Shown here: positions 21,607 through 30,791 of the stretch, in pieces
Layout of the letters: each line of letters starts with the position of its first letter
Position numbering within the stretch: position 1 is the stretch's first letter
Origin: a virus
IMG/VR virus record: IMGVR_UViG_3300044712_002707
Span: 1 to 31,944 of that record
Reading direction: 5' to 3' (one strand)
Length of the DNA: 31,944 nucleotides
Made by a program: the position numbers and the translations under genes
The notes under the pieces: generated by a model
What the model saw: only the letters and a program-made list of their open reading frames with translations
Databases searched by the model: none
What the model was told of the DNA's origin: nothing

Positions 21607-23741
21607 TGAGTTACAACGAAAAATATTTTACAGAACACTTTACTACAAGTGGTATACCATATAGAGTTAGTATTAAAAAGGACAATTATATAGGCCCAAC
21701 AAGAAGACTTTATTTAATGGGCAATAATCCTTGTAAGGTTGATCAGAAACACGATGGTTGGTTTAGCCCTATTTTGGGTAATAGTTTATCATTATCAATT
21801 TTAAACGATGCAACCACCAATTGGTATGATCTTGAAGATATTTGCACACTTGACGAAAAGGAGTTTATGATAACTCTTGATGTAAGTTACAATTCAGGGT
21901 CTGTTCAACAATTTGATGGCTTTATAAATTCAAATATTGTAACTCAGAAATATGCAAATAATTCTGTTATAAACTTGACAGCATCAAATTATGTCTCAAA
22001 GCTTACAAACATATATCCTCCATCAATTAATACATTAGGTAAACAAAGTCTTATTGATATTATTAATGAAACGTTAAAATTAACAGGAAAGGAAGATAAT
22101 ATTAGAGTATTATGTACTCTTGAACCTTCGGGAACAACACTTACAGAGACAAATTCCTGTTTTAATTTATGTGGTATTGATTCTGAAGCTTTTTGGAAAA
22201 ACAATGTAGATCGCAATAATGGGTTAGAAATACTTACACAAATCTTAACAACCTTTGATTGTTATTTGTATTGGTGGGATGGTAATTGGTATATAGAGCG
22301 TTATGCAGACATGTGGACAACAGATGGAAGCAAACATTATGTAGAATACAAGTCAAATAATTCATATGGATTTTCAGATGATGCAAGTTCAATTTACTTA
22401 TTTGAGCCATCTATTAATTTGCCAATCTCAAACTTTACAAATAACAATGCTTTTTTAGGTGGTTCTCAAAGTATTTCAATGATTCCTGGCCTTCAATTTC
22501 TTGAAATTAATACAAAATTGGATGAGTATATAAACTTAACTAATCCTGATTTATCAAGAATATCAGGACAAAGTTATGCACCAGAGGCTATGTATCCTGA
22601 CATAAGAGGATGGTGGGGTTATAGAACAGATAGTTATACACCACCTTCAACTGGGTGGCATTTCCCGGGTTATAGATATGGATTTCTTGATGGCTCAAGT
22701 GGTTTTGCGTTTGATTGGGAAACTATTTGGCTGTTTTACCCAACTACTTATTCTTATAGTACAGGGCCGGGTGCTCCTTATAAAACAATAAGTAATGCAA
22801 TAAGAAGGCAAGGTGTTCCACAATATTACAGTGGTGGAATTTATGATCATAGCGATAAACACAGGGCCTCCTTATCAACAAGATTTAAAATGACAATAGA
22901 AAATGAGAATACGGTCCTAAATCTCAAATGGAAATTTGCAAGTCCATTTCCAGGTTCAGGTGGCGTTCAAAATTGGGATCACAGATGTTGGTATTTACTC
23001 AGAGTTCCTCCGGGCAATAGATTTATAAGATATGATGCAGATAAAGATTTTTGGGTTTATGGAACAAGTATAGCAGATGGATCATCAAACATAACAGTTA
23101 GTGGCCCCGATTTTGATCCAAACACAGCAGTAGCAGAACTAAGTGTTACAGTTCCTGTTGGAGATGTGTCAGGATGGACTTTAGGTTATGGAGATTTTGA
23201 TATTATTTTCACATTAATGGGCGAGGATATAAAAACAGTGGCAGAATCTTCATTCACTCCAAGACTTGGTCAGTTTCCTGTTTGGGCCTATTATGGTGAT
23301 TTTGAATTTTCAGCAAATAGTGGATTACAGGACAGCAGGATTACAGGAGTATTTAATAATAAAACACTCAATAAAGAAAGTGTTAGTTTAAAAATATTTG
23401 ATATTAATAATATCAATTATAGAAACGGAATATTCTATGATAATGAATATAATACAAGGACAACGTTGTGGACAGATAAGGACAATGTAAATTTTTATCC
23501 GTTAAACAAATGGCTTTTACACGATAGATTTCAATTATATAATAAGAACAGAAGGGAAATTACAGGTGATTTAAAATTTACATCGCCTTTAAAACCTTTC
23601 AGAATGTTTTATGATACTTATGATCCATCTGTAAGAAAATACTTAAATACAGATTATACATATAATGTTGCTGAAGATGGCTACGATTGTACATTCCCCG
23701 AATATGATAATACAGAGCAAGTTAACTTAAATATGATTTAA
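21606..23741 (+). CDS. Distal tail / tail hub protein
   Basis: A 711-residue protein that follows the tape measure with a 1-nt overlap, the place of the distal tail (Dit) and tail-associated (Tal/hub) proteins. The N-terminal 150 residues are beta-rich with a Dit-like layout (YRVSIKKDNYIGPTRRLYLMG... LSLSILNDATTNWYDLEDI). The middle has an ILTTFDCYLYWWDGNWYIERY segment, similar to hub domains that bind the tube end. The C-terminal half is beta-rich with many Trp/Tyr. No lytic or peptidase motif seen. Likely a fused Dit-Tal-like baseplate protein specific to Bacteroidota phages. Confidence 0.65.
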   Translation: MSYNEKYFTEHFTTSGIPYRVSIKKDNYIGPTRRLYLMGNNPCKVDQKHDGWFSPILGNSLSLSILNDATTNWYDLEDICTLDEKEFMITLDVSYNSGSVQQFDGFINSNIVTQKYANNSVINLTASNYVSKLTNIYPPSINTLGKQSLIDIINETLKLTGKEDNIRVLCTLEPSGTTLTETNSCFNLCGIDSEAFWKNNVDRNNGLEILTQILTTFDCYLYWWDGNWYIERYADMWTTDGSKHYVEYKSNNSYGFSDDASSIYLFEPSINLPISNFTNNNAFLGGSQSISMIPGLQFLEINTKLDEYINLTNPDLSRISGQSYAPEAMYPDIRGWWGYRTDSYTPPSTGWHFPGYRYGFLDGSSGFAFDWETIWLFYPTTYSYSTGPGAPYKTISNAIRRQGVPQYYSGGIYDHSDKHRASLSTRFKMTIENENTVLNLKWKFASPFPGSGGVQNWDHRCWYLLRVPPGNRFIRYDADKDFWVYGTSIADGSSNITVSGPDFDPNTAVAELSVTVPVGDVSGWTLGYGDFDIIFTLMGEDIKTVAESSFTPRLGQFPVWAYYGDFEFSANSGLQDSRITGVFNNKTLNKESVSLKIFDINNINYRNGIFYDNEYNTRTTLWTDKDNVNFYPLNKWLLHDRFQLYNKNRREITGDLKFTSPLKPFRMFYDTYDPSVRKYLNTDYTYNVAEDGYDCTFPEYDNTEQVNLNMI

Positions 23742-23746
23742 TTATT

Positions 23747-26686
23747 ATGGCAATTGATGTAAGTGTTTATTCAAGTTATGTAAATGAAGATTTCTATAAA
23801 GGTGTAGGAGGTTCAGGAGGTGGTATTTATGTGTATAGTGGTGGAAGCAGTTATCCTGATTTAACGGGATATGTCACTCACACAAACTACGATGCTTCCA
23901 TTTTAAGGATTGATACAACAAATACAAGTCAAGACACTTCAATAGCTTGGTTAGATGCAAGCACAAGGAAATTGTTCACCCAGAACATCACCCAAGACGC
24001 CAGTTTGATTAGAGATGCATCTGCAATTAACTATATAATTAATCTTGATACATCATTTGGGGGTTCAAAAAGATTCTCAAATCAAATCATTTCTGATAAT
24101 GGTATAAGGACTTCAAATTATAACCAATATTACTTAGGTCAAGGTTCTTCTCTTTATACTGATGAAAATAATAAAACTCATTTAGTTATTGATAATGCCC
24201 ATATTAGGGAAACTTTAGAGACTCAAGTGTCAAGTGTAAATAGTACAACATTTTCAGCTGGAACTTGGGTAATATCAGATGGTGTGACGGCTATCGACAC
24301 AAGTACAGAAGGTGCTGGTATTAATTTCGATGCGAGTGGGGCTTATTTTAATGTTGATCCTTGGAGAAATTCAATGCAAGTTGGATATCTTATTCGTTCC
24401 AAAAGCCAATCAACTACAGGAACTCAACAACTCGAATACACTGTAACGGCCGTTAATGGAGGTAAAGTTTATATAAACTTCCCTCCACAAGATCAAAGTA
24501 CTTTTTATGATGATGTAACTCTTTCCAATGTAGACGTAAGTACTTTTAATTGGTTGGGCGGTGCGCCACCAGCATACCAAGCAATTCCTTCATCTTCTGG
24601 TCAATATGCTCAAACAGCTTTGTTGCCAATAAAAGAAGGTTCTTTAAATGTTAGTCAAGTATTTACATTGACTGCTGCTCCTTCAAGTGGAACAGTTGTC
24701 GTTACGTTATATGATGCTAGTGGAAATCTTTATGCAACTGTTGGAACAGCAGATACAAGTGAAACAGTTTCAGGAAATGTAAATATTCCTGTAGATGTTT
24801 CATTAAGAGTAAGAAATACATTTACTAAAACCACCACACCATCTTGGCACGTTTACAGACCTGATATAATTAACACCTATACAAATGATGCATCAATACC
24901 AAATGTTAAAGGCAAAGAATTTGGTCGTGTAAATGGTGATTTCATTGTTTTTACAAGTGACCAAGAGAATTCTCCTTTTGGAAGATATTATAAAGATGTA
25001 AGCTCTTTCAACCCTTCACCATCAAACTTATTTTTTGCAGAAGGTAATCTCACAGGAATATATGATCCTGATATTTCAGTTTATGGTTATGGAATTTATG
25101 GCAAGAATGCTTTTTTCAGCAATATAGTTGCAAAGGGAAATATTACGGCACCCACCGGAAATATTGCCGGATTTGATTTAATAAATGGTACGTTGTCTGC
25201 TTATGACGGTTCTTCTGCAATAATTCTTGATTCGGGCCAAAATAGAATTGATTTTATTGATGCAAGCGGAATAGTAAGTACTTCAATTCACAATAATAAT
25301 ATATCAAACATTACTGCTATCGCTGCTTCTACAGAGATATCCTATACTGGTGCTTATGCAAAAAATTATACTGCACATACAAAAATTTTGACATATCAGC
25401 AAACAGATGTAAGTACAAAATATTTGAATCGCTATCCAAGTGGAACGGCCTATTTAGTAATGGATAATACGAAAGATGCTAGCGGATATAATATTACAAC
25501 AATTCCTGATGCTACATATATAGCAAATCTTACAGTTGACATAAGTTCTTTAATGGATGTTTCTGCTAATACATCTTTTCCCGGATCACCAGTTGAGGGA
25601 CAATCCGCAGATATTCATACCTATTCAAGAGAAGGAACATTTGATGTCAGCATCTTTATATCTGTTTATGATTCAAGCGAAGCTTTATTAGACAGCTATA
25701 CATATATTTCTAGTAATGAAACTGGAACCATAAGTAATAGAAACATTTTTTCAAACAGGAATATCATCCCAACTTCCTTCAAAACTTATGGTACATATTT
25801 TAAAGTTCAGAGATACATCAATAACAAAATAAGACAAAAGGATGTTTTTGAAGTTTATCGTTATTCAGGTGGAAGTTGGACAAAAATAGCAGGGCCTTAT
25901 ACTCAATATCAAAATAATCCTGTCACTTATGTTATGAAGGTTAACTCATTGTCTTTGAATGGTAACTTTCAAAAAACAGAAATTGGGAGAGATGGTTTCC
26001 TAAGCTACTGGAATCCATTAGAATATTTCAAAGTAAGCCAGGGAGAAACCAACACAATAGCATCTGCATGTGCAGGATCAATATTTGATTCGTGGAAACA
26101 TAAAGGGGTAATGGAAATAATGGATCCCTCAACTTCAACAACCCCGGCATTTGGGTTACTTAAAGTGGGGTATAAAAGCCCCGATGCTTATTATGTTGCA
26201 ACATTTCAAAACACAAATGACACATCTTACGGTTATGGTTTAATGGTTGCTTGTGGTACAACAAGTGATTCTGGTACTTATTCTCAGTGGCCTTTGAGAT
26301 GTTTTACTTCAAATTATGCATATGAAATCGGAGGTTTAAGAAATAATGGTGGAACATTTGCTTTATATACAAGTTCAGATGAGAGATTGAAAATAGGAAT
26401 AAAGGATGCTTCTTTTTCTGCTTTAGATATTCTCTACAAAATTCCAAGGAGAACTTATTGGTGGAGATTAAAGGATAAGGAAGGTAATCCATTGGATGTT
26501 AGTACAGGCGATTTACAGCTTGGATACATTTCTCAGGAGGTCGAAGGAATTATACCTAAAATGAGTGTTGATTCACCGGATGGTGGCTATAAATCAATTG
26601 CAAAAGATGAACTTATTGTGTATTTGCATATGGCTATATTGGAGCTTAAGGATGAAATTAAAGAATTAAAAAAGAAGAATAAGTAA
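23747..26686 (+). CDS. Tail fibre / spike with C-terminal S74 intramolecular chaperone-protease
   Basis: A 979-residue protein. The N-terminal 30 residues are Gly-rich (GVGGSGGGIYVYSGGSS), then long beta-rich repeats suited to a trimeric fibre. The last 103 residues are a peptidase S74 domain: SDERLK (catalytic Ser at about 877) followed by LDILYKIPRRTYWW, LQLGYISQEVEGIIPK, and a C-terminal coiled coil (HMAILELKDEIKELKK). S74 domains help trimerise the fibre and then cut themselves off. The protein is strikingly rich in Asp-(Ala/Val/Thr/Ile)-Ser tripeptides (25 by my count). It is the likely host-recognition fibre. Confidence 0.85.
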   Translation: MAIDVSVYSSYVNEDFYKGVGGSGGGIYVYSGGSSYPDLTGYVTHTNYDASILRIDTTNTSQDTSIAWLDASTRKLFTQNITQDASLIRDASAINYIINLDTSFGGSKRFSNQIISDNGIRTSNYNQYYLGQGSSLYTDENNKTHLVIDNAHIRETLETQVSSVNSTTFSAGTWVISDGVTAIDTSTEGAGINFDASGAYFNVDPWRNSMQVGYLIRSKSQSTTGTQQLEYTVTAVNGGKVYINFPPQDQSTFYDDVTLSNVDVSTFNWLGGAPPAYQAIPSSSGQYAQTALLPIKEGSLNVSQVFTLTAAPSSGTVVVTLYDASGNLYATVGTADTSETVSGNVNIPVDVSLRVRNTFTKTTTPSWHVYRPDIINTYTNDASIPNVKGKEFGRVNGDFIVFTSDQENSPFGRYYKDVSSFNPSPSNLFFAEGNLTGIYDPDISVYGYGIYGKNAFFSNIVAKGNITAPTGNIAGFDLINGTLSAYDGSSAIILDSGQNRIDFIDASGIVSTSIHNNNISNITAIAASTEISYTGAYAKNYTAHTKILTYQQTDVSTKYLNRYPSGTAYLVMDNTKDASGYNITTIPDATYIANLTVDISSLMDVSANTSFPGSPVEGQSADIHTYSREGTFDVSIFISVYDSSEALLDSYTYISSNETGTISNRNIFSNRNIIPTSFKTYGTYFKVQRYINNKIRQKDVFEVYRYSGGSWTKIAGPYTQYQNNPVTYVMKVNSLSLNGNFQKTEIGRDGFLSYWNPLEYFKVSQGETNTIASACAGSIFDSWKHKGVMEIMDPSTSTTPAFGLLKVGYKSPDAYYVATFQNTNDTSYGYGLMVACGTTSDSGTYSQWPLRCFTSNYAYEIGGLRNNGGTFALYTSSDERLKIGIKDASFSALDILYKIPRRTYWWRLKDKEGNPLDVSTGDLQLGYISQEVEGIIPKMSVDSPDGGYKSIAKDELIVYLHMAILELKDEIKELKKKNK

Positions 26687-26687
26687 A

Positions 26688-28451
26688 ATGGCACTTACAG
26701 TTACATTGCCTATAGCATCACCAACCAACTTACAAGCTACTCTTCAAGCTGGTGGTTCTTTGGCTGCAAACACAACATATTACTATATTGTGATTGCTTA
26801 TGATCAAACCAGCTATACCCCCTCTGGAGTATTTTGTTATCATTCTCCTATAAGTATCGAAGGAACTTTCACAACAGATACAACTAACAGGTCTGTCAAG
26901 ATAAATTGGGATAATGTAACCGGTGCGACAAGATATCAAATCCTTTTAACCACAATTTCAGGTAATTATACAAATAGTGGTGGGTATGGAACTGCTGCCG
27001 AAAATGTAGGCTCAATAACAAGTGGAGTTACAGGATATACGATTACTTCTTTAAGCTCTGAGATTTATGTTTTTCATACTTGTCAAATAGTAAATACACT
27101 ACCTGGCAATCTCAATAAAAATTTAGGTTTAATTAAAGTTGACTTTGCTACGGCTGGTAATATAACACTTGACCAAGTTTATGATGCAATTGTGGCTCAA
27201 GGTTTTGGTGATTATGTTGTTTATGATGGATACAATTTCATATTGAAAGGTTGGTTTTACGCACCAAATAATTCATCAACGGGCTTGTTTAATCCAACAC
27301 GTAAAAGGTTTTCATTTGTAAAAGGAGGCGTTATAAATGATAGCTCGACTTATACTTTCAGATTTGGAACTTGGACTTCTGACGCTGTAGGAGCTAACTA
27401 TACTAATGGTTGCGCTATTGACATATTGAACGCAAGAACTCCATTTAGAGGCCCTTCAAATTATGGAACCCTACAAGTATATGGAAGCTTAGTTACTAAC
27501 GGCCAATCAATGTATTTGAAACTTGCTGAGAATAAGACTATAGGTAATTTTCTTTTCGGTTCACCTTATATCGGCTACACATATACTGAAATAAAAGATA
27601 ACATAATGGGTATTGCTGGGAGAGGTGTTACAAGTGATGTTATTGATCTGAAGTGGTGGCAACAAAACAACTTTGGAAACGGAAAACACGTTAGGTTGAA
27701 AATATATGTTGTTGCTCTTCTACCTTATTCTACTGCACCAGGTGGCTTCTATAATTGTGACTTTTTAACTAACACAAAACTTTCAAGATATTCAGGACAC
27801 GGAGGTGGGTATGACTTATCAGGATACAATTGCAAGTTTTATGATTGTAAGTTTACCGGATTTACAAGTAAAATGTTAGACAAGGATAATTATTCAATGA
27901 GTAGTATTGAAAACCCTTATTTATGGACTAATCAATTTGATCAAATATACTATTCACTTTCAGCAACTGTTTTAGATGAAAATGGAAATCCATTACAAGA
28001 TGTTAGTGTAAATGCGATAAAACAAGATGGGAACCCGGTTATTTGGGTTGAACACGACAATTCAACAAACCGATATGTCACTGGAAATACATATACAACT
28101 GATAGAAAAACTGATGTAAATGGACAAATAGACTATTACATTAGAAGACATAAGTTAAGTCACGACCCTTCAAATAATCAATATCCTACAAGTACAATGA
28201 TTATTCAAGAAGATGATTTTCCATTTACTATAACATTTAGCAAAGAAGGATATAGAAACTATACTGTGTTATTACAGGAATTAAACGAAAGAACCAATTT
28301 GACATTAACCCTAGAAGATTATGAATACCCAGTATTTATGGATCGTTCAATCTCTGGTTCTATTGATTTTCCTGCTGTTTCAGGTGAAGTTTCATTCCCT
28401 CAAGTCAGTGGAAATATTGAATCTACCTTCTTTGTTGAAGGAGATATATAA
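26688..28451 (+). CDS. Tail appendage with FN3-like and carboxypeptidase-regulatory-like domains
   Basis: A 587-residue protein. The N-terminal part (about 5-105) reads as a fibronectin-type III-like fold (SPTNLQATLQ...TTYYYIVIAYD...ATRYQILLT). The middle is a beta-rich region with short parallel-helix-like turns (YNCKFYDCKFTGF). A CarboxypepD-reg-like beta-sandwich follows (about 425-540, LSATVLDENGNPLQDVSVNA... KEGYRNYTV). The C-terminal end has a short repeat (SGSIDFPAVSGEVSFPQVSG). It starts 1 nt after the S74 fibre gene, so it is probably part of the same adhesion apparatus or carbohydrate-binding decoration. Confidence 0.65.
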   Translation: MALTVTLPIASPTNLQATLQAGGSLAANTTYYYIVIAYDQTSYTPSGVFCYHSPISIEGTFTTDTTNRSVKINWDNVTGATRYQILLTTISGNYTNSGGYGTAAENVGSITSGVTGYTITSLSSEIYVFHTCQIVNTLPGNLNKNLGLIKVDFATAGNITLDQVYDAIVAQGFGDYVVYDGYNFILKGWFYAPNNSSTGLFNPTRKRFSFVKGGVINDSSTYTFRFGTWTSDAVGANYTNGCAIDILNARTPFRGPSNYGTLQVYGSLVTNGQSMYLKLAENKTIGNFLFGSPYIGYTYTEIKDNIMGIAGRGVTSDVIDLKWWQQNNFGNGKHVRLKIYVVALLPYSTAPGGFYNCDFLTNTKLSRYSGHGGGYDLSGYNCKFYDCKFTGFTSKMLDKDNYSMSSIENPYLWTNQFDQIYYSLSATVLDENGNPLQDVSVNAIKQDGNPVIWVEHDNSTNRYVTGNTYTTDRKTDVNGQIDYYIRRHKLSHDPSNNQYPTSTMIIQEDDFPFTITFSKEGYRNYTVLLQELNERTNLTLTLEDYEYPVFMDRSISGSIDFPAVSGEVSFPQVSGNIESTFFVEGDI

Positions 28452-28460
28452 TTAAAATAA
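28443..28460 (+). promoter_or_regulatory. AT-rich late element (appendage copy)
   Basis: GATATATAATTAAAATAA covers the stop codon of the previous gene and ends 8 nt before the ATG at 28469. Shares 17 contiguous bases with the copies at 16791 and 19664. Confidence 0.55.
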
Positions 28461-28468
28461 CTTCACAA

Positions 28469-28966
28469 ATGTCATTCTGTGTCACTGGAGTCTTAACAAA
28501 TGCAATACCAATATATACAGGAGGTGAAATGCCTCACGTATTCTCTTCATTTGATTCAAAATCAATTACAAAATCTTTGACACAGAATGTCAGCGTTATG
28601 TTAACTGATGCTTCATTACTATGGCAAACAGCACCTGATGCTCATTTTGAAGATTTTACTTATGATACAAGTGACCATATTATAGCAAGTAAGTCAGGAC
28701 ATTATGCTATTATAGGTGATATGGATTTAAGAAGTGTTAATGGTGGTGGCGAATATAAAATGTTTATTAAGAAAAATGATATAACCATTGCCACTAAAAA
28801 TGCGGAATGTCAAACATCTGGTTTCTTCTTTTCAATACCTATAAATGTTGGTGTTGAAATGGAAGCAGGAGATAAAATACATTTAGAGTTTGTAAACACA
28901 TCAAATGGAAATGATATTCAAGTTGTTGGTGGTAGCATAATAGTTCACACTGTACATTTAACTTAA
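28469..28966 (+). CDS. C1q/TNF-like jelly-roll appendage protein
   Basis: A 165-residue protein with a likely C1q-like jelly roll: strands SGHYAIIGDMDLRSV, YKMFIKKNDITIAT, GFFFSIPINVGVEMEAGDKIHLEFVN and QVVGGSIIVHTV follow the family order, with the AGDKIHL segment as the best marker. C1q-like modules occur at the ends of phage receptor-binding proteins and trimerise. The gene lies between a fibre-like gene and another small late gene. A receptor-contact or decoration role is inferred. Confidence 0.6.
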   Translation: MSFCVTGVLTNAIPIYTGGEMPHVFSSFDSKSITKSLTQNVSVMLTDASLLWQTAPDAHFEDFTYDTSDHIIASKSGHYAIIGDMDLRSVNGGGEYKMFIKKNDITIATKNAECQTSGFFFSIPINVGVEMEAGDKIHLEFVNTSNGNDIQVVGGSIIVHTVHLT

Positions 28967-28980
28967 AATAAAGAATTAAA

Positions 28981-29331
28981 ATGAGCAATTGTAATAATGA
29001 TAATAAAATAACTATTAGAAGATATGATACTGGAACTATTTGTGCCAGTATATATGGACTAAGTGATTATACAGGAATGTCCTCAACTTTTAATGTTTCC
29101 AATGAATTGGATGGAACACTAGATTTAATGAGAGATTGTTCTATTCTTCCAACTGCTGACCCAAGTATTTATGTGCTTGCTTATCACATAGGTTTATATG
29201 ATATATCGATGAATGCAGGATCTTATTTGTATTCTTATGTACTTGAATCATCATCAGCTCGATACACACCGCTCCAAGAACAGTTTACAGTATTGCCATC
29301 CGTTAAATACGGATCAACAAAAAAGATATAA
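28981..29331 (+). CDS. Small late tail-region protein
   Basis: A 116-residue protein, not recognised. The pattern of short strands (NKITIRRYDTGTICASIYGL, then STFNVSN, and SYLYSYVLESSS with a final QFTVLPSV) resembles small beta-sandwich proteins near fibre genes, for example BppU-like N-terminal modules. It overlaps by one nucleotide with the following gene (29331). Probably a virion accessory protein. Confidence 0.5.
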   Translation: MSNCNNDNKITIRRYDTGTICASIYGLSDYTGMSSTFNVSNELDGTLDLMRDCSILPTADPSIYVLAYHIGLYDISMNAGSYLYSYVLESSSARYTPLQEQFTVLPSVKYGSTKKI

Positions 29332-29588
29332 TGGAAATGAATCAACAAGATAAGAATTACCTAGACGAAAAATTTGAGTGGATGAGAAAGGAAACAAAAT
29401 TGATCGTTGAAAATGCAATACAACAACATACAATAAGTTGTCCGGTCGCAAAGGAGGTTAAAGTTATAAAAGAAGAGCAACAAAAGTATTGGCTTATTAA
29501 AAAGTATCCAGGAGCAATTGCCACAATAGGGGTTGTTTATGGTTTGGCCATTGTTCTGCTGTTCTTAGCTAAAATAGGAGTTATATGA
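29331..29588 (+). CDS. Coiled-coil plus single-membrane-helix protein (XhlA-like, lysis module)
   Basis: An 85-residue protein. Residues 1-50 are a charged helix (LDEKFEWMRKETKLIVENAI...VKVIKEEQQKYW). Residues 58-82 form one membrane helix (YPGAIATIGVVYGLAIVLLFLAKIG). This layout is that of XhlA-type holin accessory proteins. It overlaps both neighbours by a few nucleotides and precedes a holin candidate. No endolysin follows in this window. Confidence 0.6.
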   Translation: MEMNQQDKNYLDEKFEWMRKETKLIVENAIQQHTISCPVAKEVKVIKEEQQKYWLIKKYPGAIATIGVVYGLAIVLLFLAKIGVI

Positions 29589-29800
29589 AGAAATTTATTG
29601 TAAGTATGTTTACGGCTGGTGACGCTGTATCTTCAAAGAGGGTTACGGCTTTTACTGGTTTACTACTTTTGGTTGGAACTGTTGTCTGCAAACTATGTCA
29701 GGTTCAGGTGGAAATGGATTTGGTTTATGCTTTAATGGGATTTGTACTTACTTGTCAAGGACTTACGATGTTCTCAACCCAGCCAAAGCAAAACATATAA
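29585..29800 (+). CDS. Holin candidate (two membrane helices)
   Basis: A 71-residue protein with two likely membrane helices (about residues 22-40, VTAFTGLLLLVGTVVCKL, and 45-64, LVYALMGFVLTCQGLTMF), a short basic N-terminus and a polar C-terminal tail. Small size, two helices and position at the end of the late operon fit a class II-type holin. It overlaps the previous gene by 4 nt. Alternative: a generic phage membrane protein. Confidence 0.6.
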   Translation: MKKFIVSMFTAGDAVSSKRVTAFTGLLLLVGTVVCKLCQVQVEMDLVYALMGFVLTCQGLTMFSTQPKQNI

Positions 29801-29838
29801 TTTTTAACATTAGTATATTCTTTATCAACAGCCTTCCA

Positions 29839-29865
29839 TTTGCCCCCAATAATTTCATATTTTTG
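29839..29865 (+). promoter_or_regulatory. Predicted promoter of the restriction-modification pair
   Basis: TTTG at 29839-29842, 15-nt spacer, TATTTTTG at 29858-29865 (perfect TAnnTTTG). It is 20 nt before the endonuclease ATG, in the 85-nt gap after the holin gene. The spacer is shorter than the usual approx. 20 nt. An own promoter would let these genes be expressed in the lysogen. Confidence 0.45.
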
Positions 29866-29885
29866 ATTTAAGTTAATATTAACCA

Positions 29886-30791
29886 ATGACAAAAGATGAA
29901 TTTTTGGTGGCCCTTCAGAAGGAAGTTGAAGGCTACAATAGAATAATTGCAACTGAAAAAGGCGAATGGATTGTCAAAGGATTTATTGATATTTACAAAC
30001 AGATTTATGCCATAACACTGGATACTAAGGTTATATCCAAAGTTCTTGAATTACTTTTAATACCTGCTTTTCATTCATTTGCTGGAAAGAATAACCTGAC
30101 CCTTGAACTTCCTCCCTATCAAAATTTCTACCCTGATCTTTCTTTTCTGGATAATGAAACAGGAGATAAATTTGCAGTCGATATTAAAAGTACCTATCGA
30201 GATTCTAAAAATGTTATTGGAAGTATGACGCTTGGAGCTTTTACAGGATACTTTAGAAATAGGGAAAGCTGTAAAAATACCCTCTATCCTTATGGCACAT
30301 ACAAGGCACACATTGTACTCGGCGTTATTTATTCACAGATTGAATTAAAGCCAGAAGAAAGGAAAATTTATAAACTTGACGACCTTGATAAGATAGAATC
30401 TGTTATAAGGGACTTTCAATTTTTTGTACAACCTAAATACAAAATTGCTGTTGACAAGCCAGGTAGCGGAAATACTAAAAATATCGGGGCTGTCAACAAT
30501 ATTGAAAAGTTAATTAATGGACAAGGGATTTTTGCCACTCTTGGAGAGGAAGTTTATGATGATTATTGGATGTTTTATTTGACGAGGGATATGGCCAAAG
30601 CCTTGGAAATACCTAGACCCTATACAAATATCAAAAGTTATATGGAGTATAAACGAAAGGGTGTAGGTGTTTTGGAAAAACACAAACAGGAAATAATTAA
30701 ATTTGCAGAAGAAACAGCTCCTACAGAAGAGAATGGGGAAAATGGAGATAATGGAAGTGTTGAAGAGACAAATGGAGAAAACAATGCATAA
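29886..30791 (+). CDS. EcoRV-like type II restriction endonuclease
   Basis: A 301-residue homologue of R.EcoRV (245 residues), which cuts GAT^ATC. All key parts are visible: the helix with the catalytic Glu (DTKVISKVLELL, E55), the Q-loop-like YQNFY, the metal-binding YPDLSF (D84) and the VDIKSTY (D99, K101), NTLYPYGTYKAHIVLG, and the DNA-recognition loop GSGNT (193-197) followed by NIGAV. The conserved recognition loop suggests the same target, GATATC. The last approx. 30 residues are an additional acidic, low-complexity tail. The gene ends overlapping the methylase by 8 nt and stands directly after the holin, away from phage functions, so it is cargo that protects the lysogen or stabilises the prophage. 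Confidence 0.93.
   Translation: MTKDEFLVALQKEVEGYNRIIATEKGEWIVKGFIDIYKQIYAITLDTKVISKVLELLLIPAFHSFAGKNNLTLELPPYQNFYPDLSFLDNETGDKFAVDIKSTYRDSKNVIGSMTLGAFTGYFRNRESCKNTLYPYGTYKAHIVLGVIYSQIELKPEERKIYKLDDLDKIESVIRDFQFFVQPKYKIAVDKPGSGNTKNIGAVNNIEKLINGQGIFATLGEEVYDDYWMFYLTRDMAKALEIPRPYTNIKSYMEYKRKGVGVLEKHKQEIIKFAEETAPTEENGENGDNGSVEETNGENNA
30671..30705 (+). promoter_or_regulatory. Predicted internal promoter for the methylase inside the endonuclease gene
   Basis: TTTG at 30671-30674, 23-nt spacer, TAAATTTG at 30698-30705 (perfect TAnnTTTG). It lies inside the endonuclease's C-terminal part, 79 nt before the methylase start at 30784. Pattern-based only. Confidence 0.4.

Noticed and set aside
30703-30783. 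Upstream methylase start
   Set aside because: The added 27 residues are Lys-rich and unconserved; the EcoRV-type methylase pattern begins two residues after the Met at 30784.
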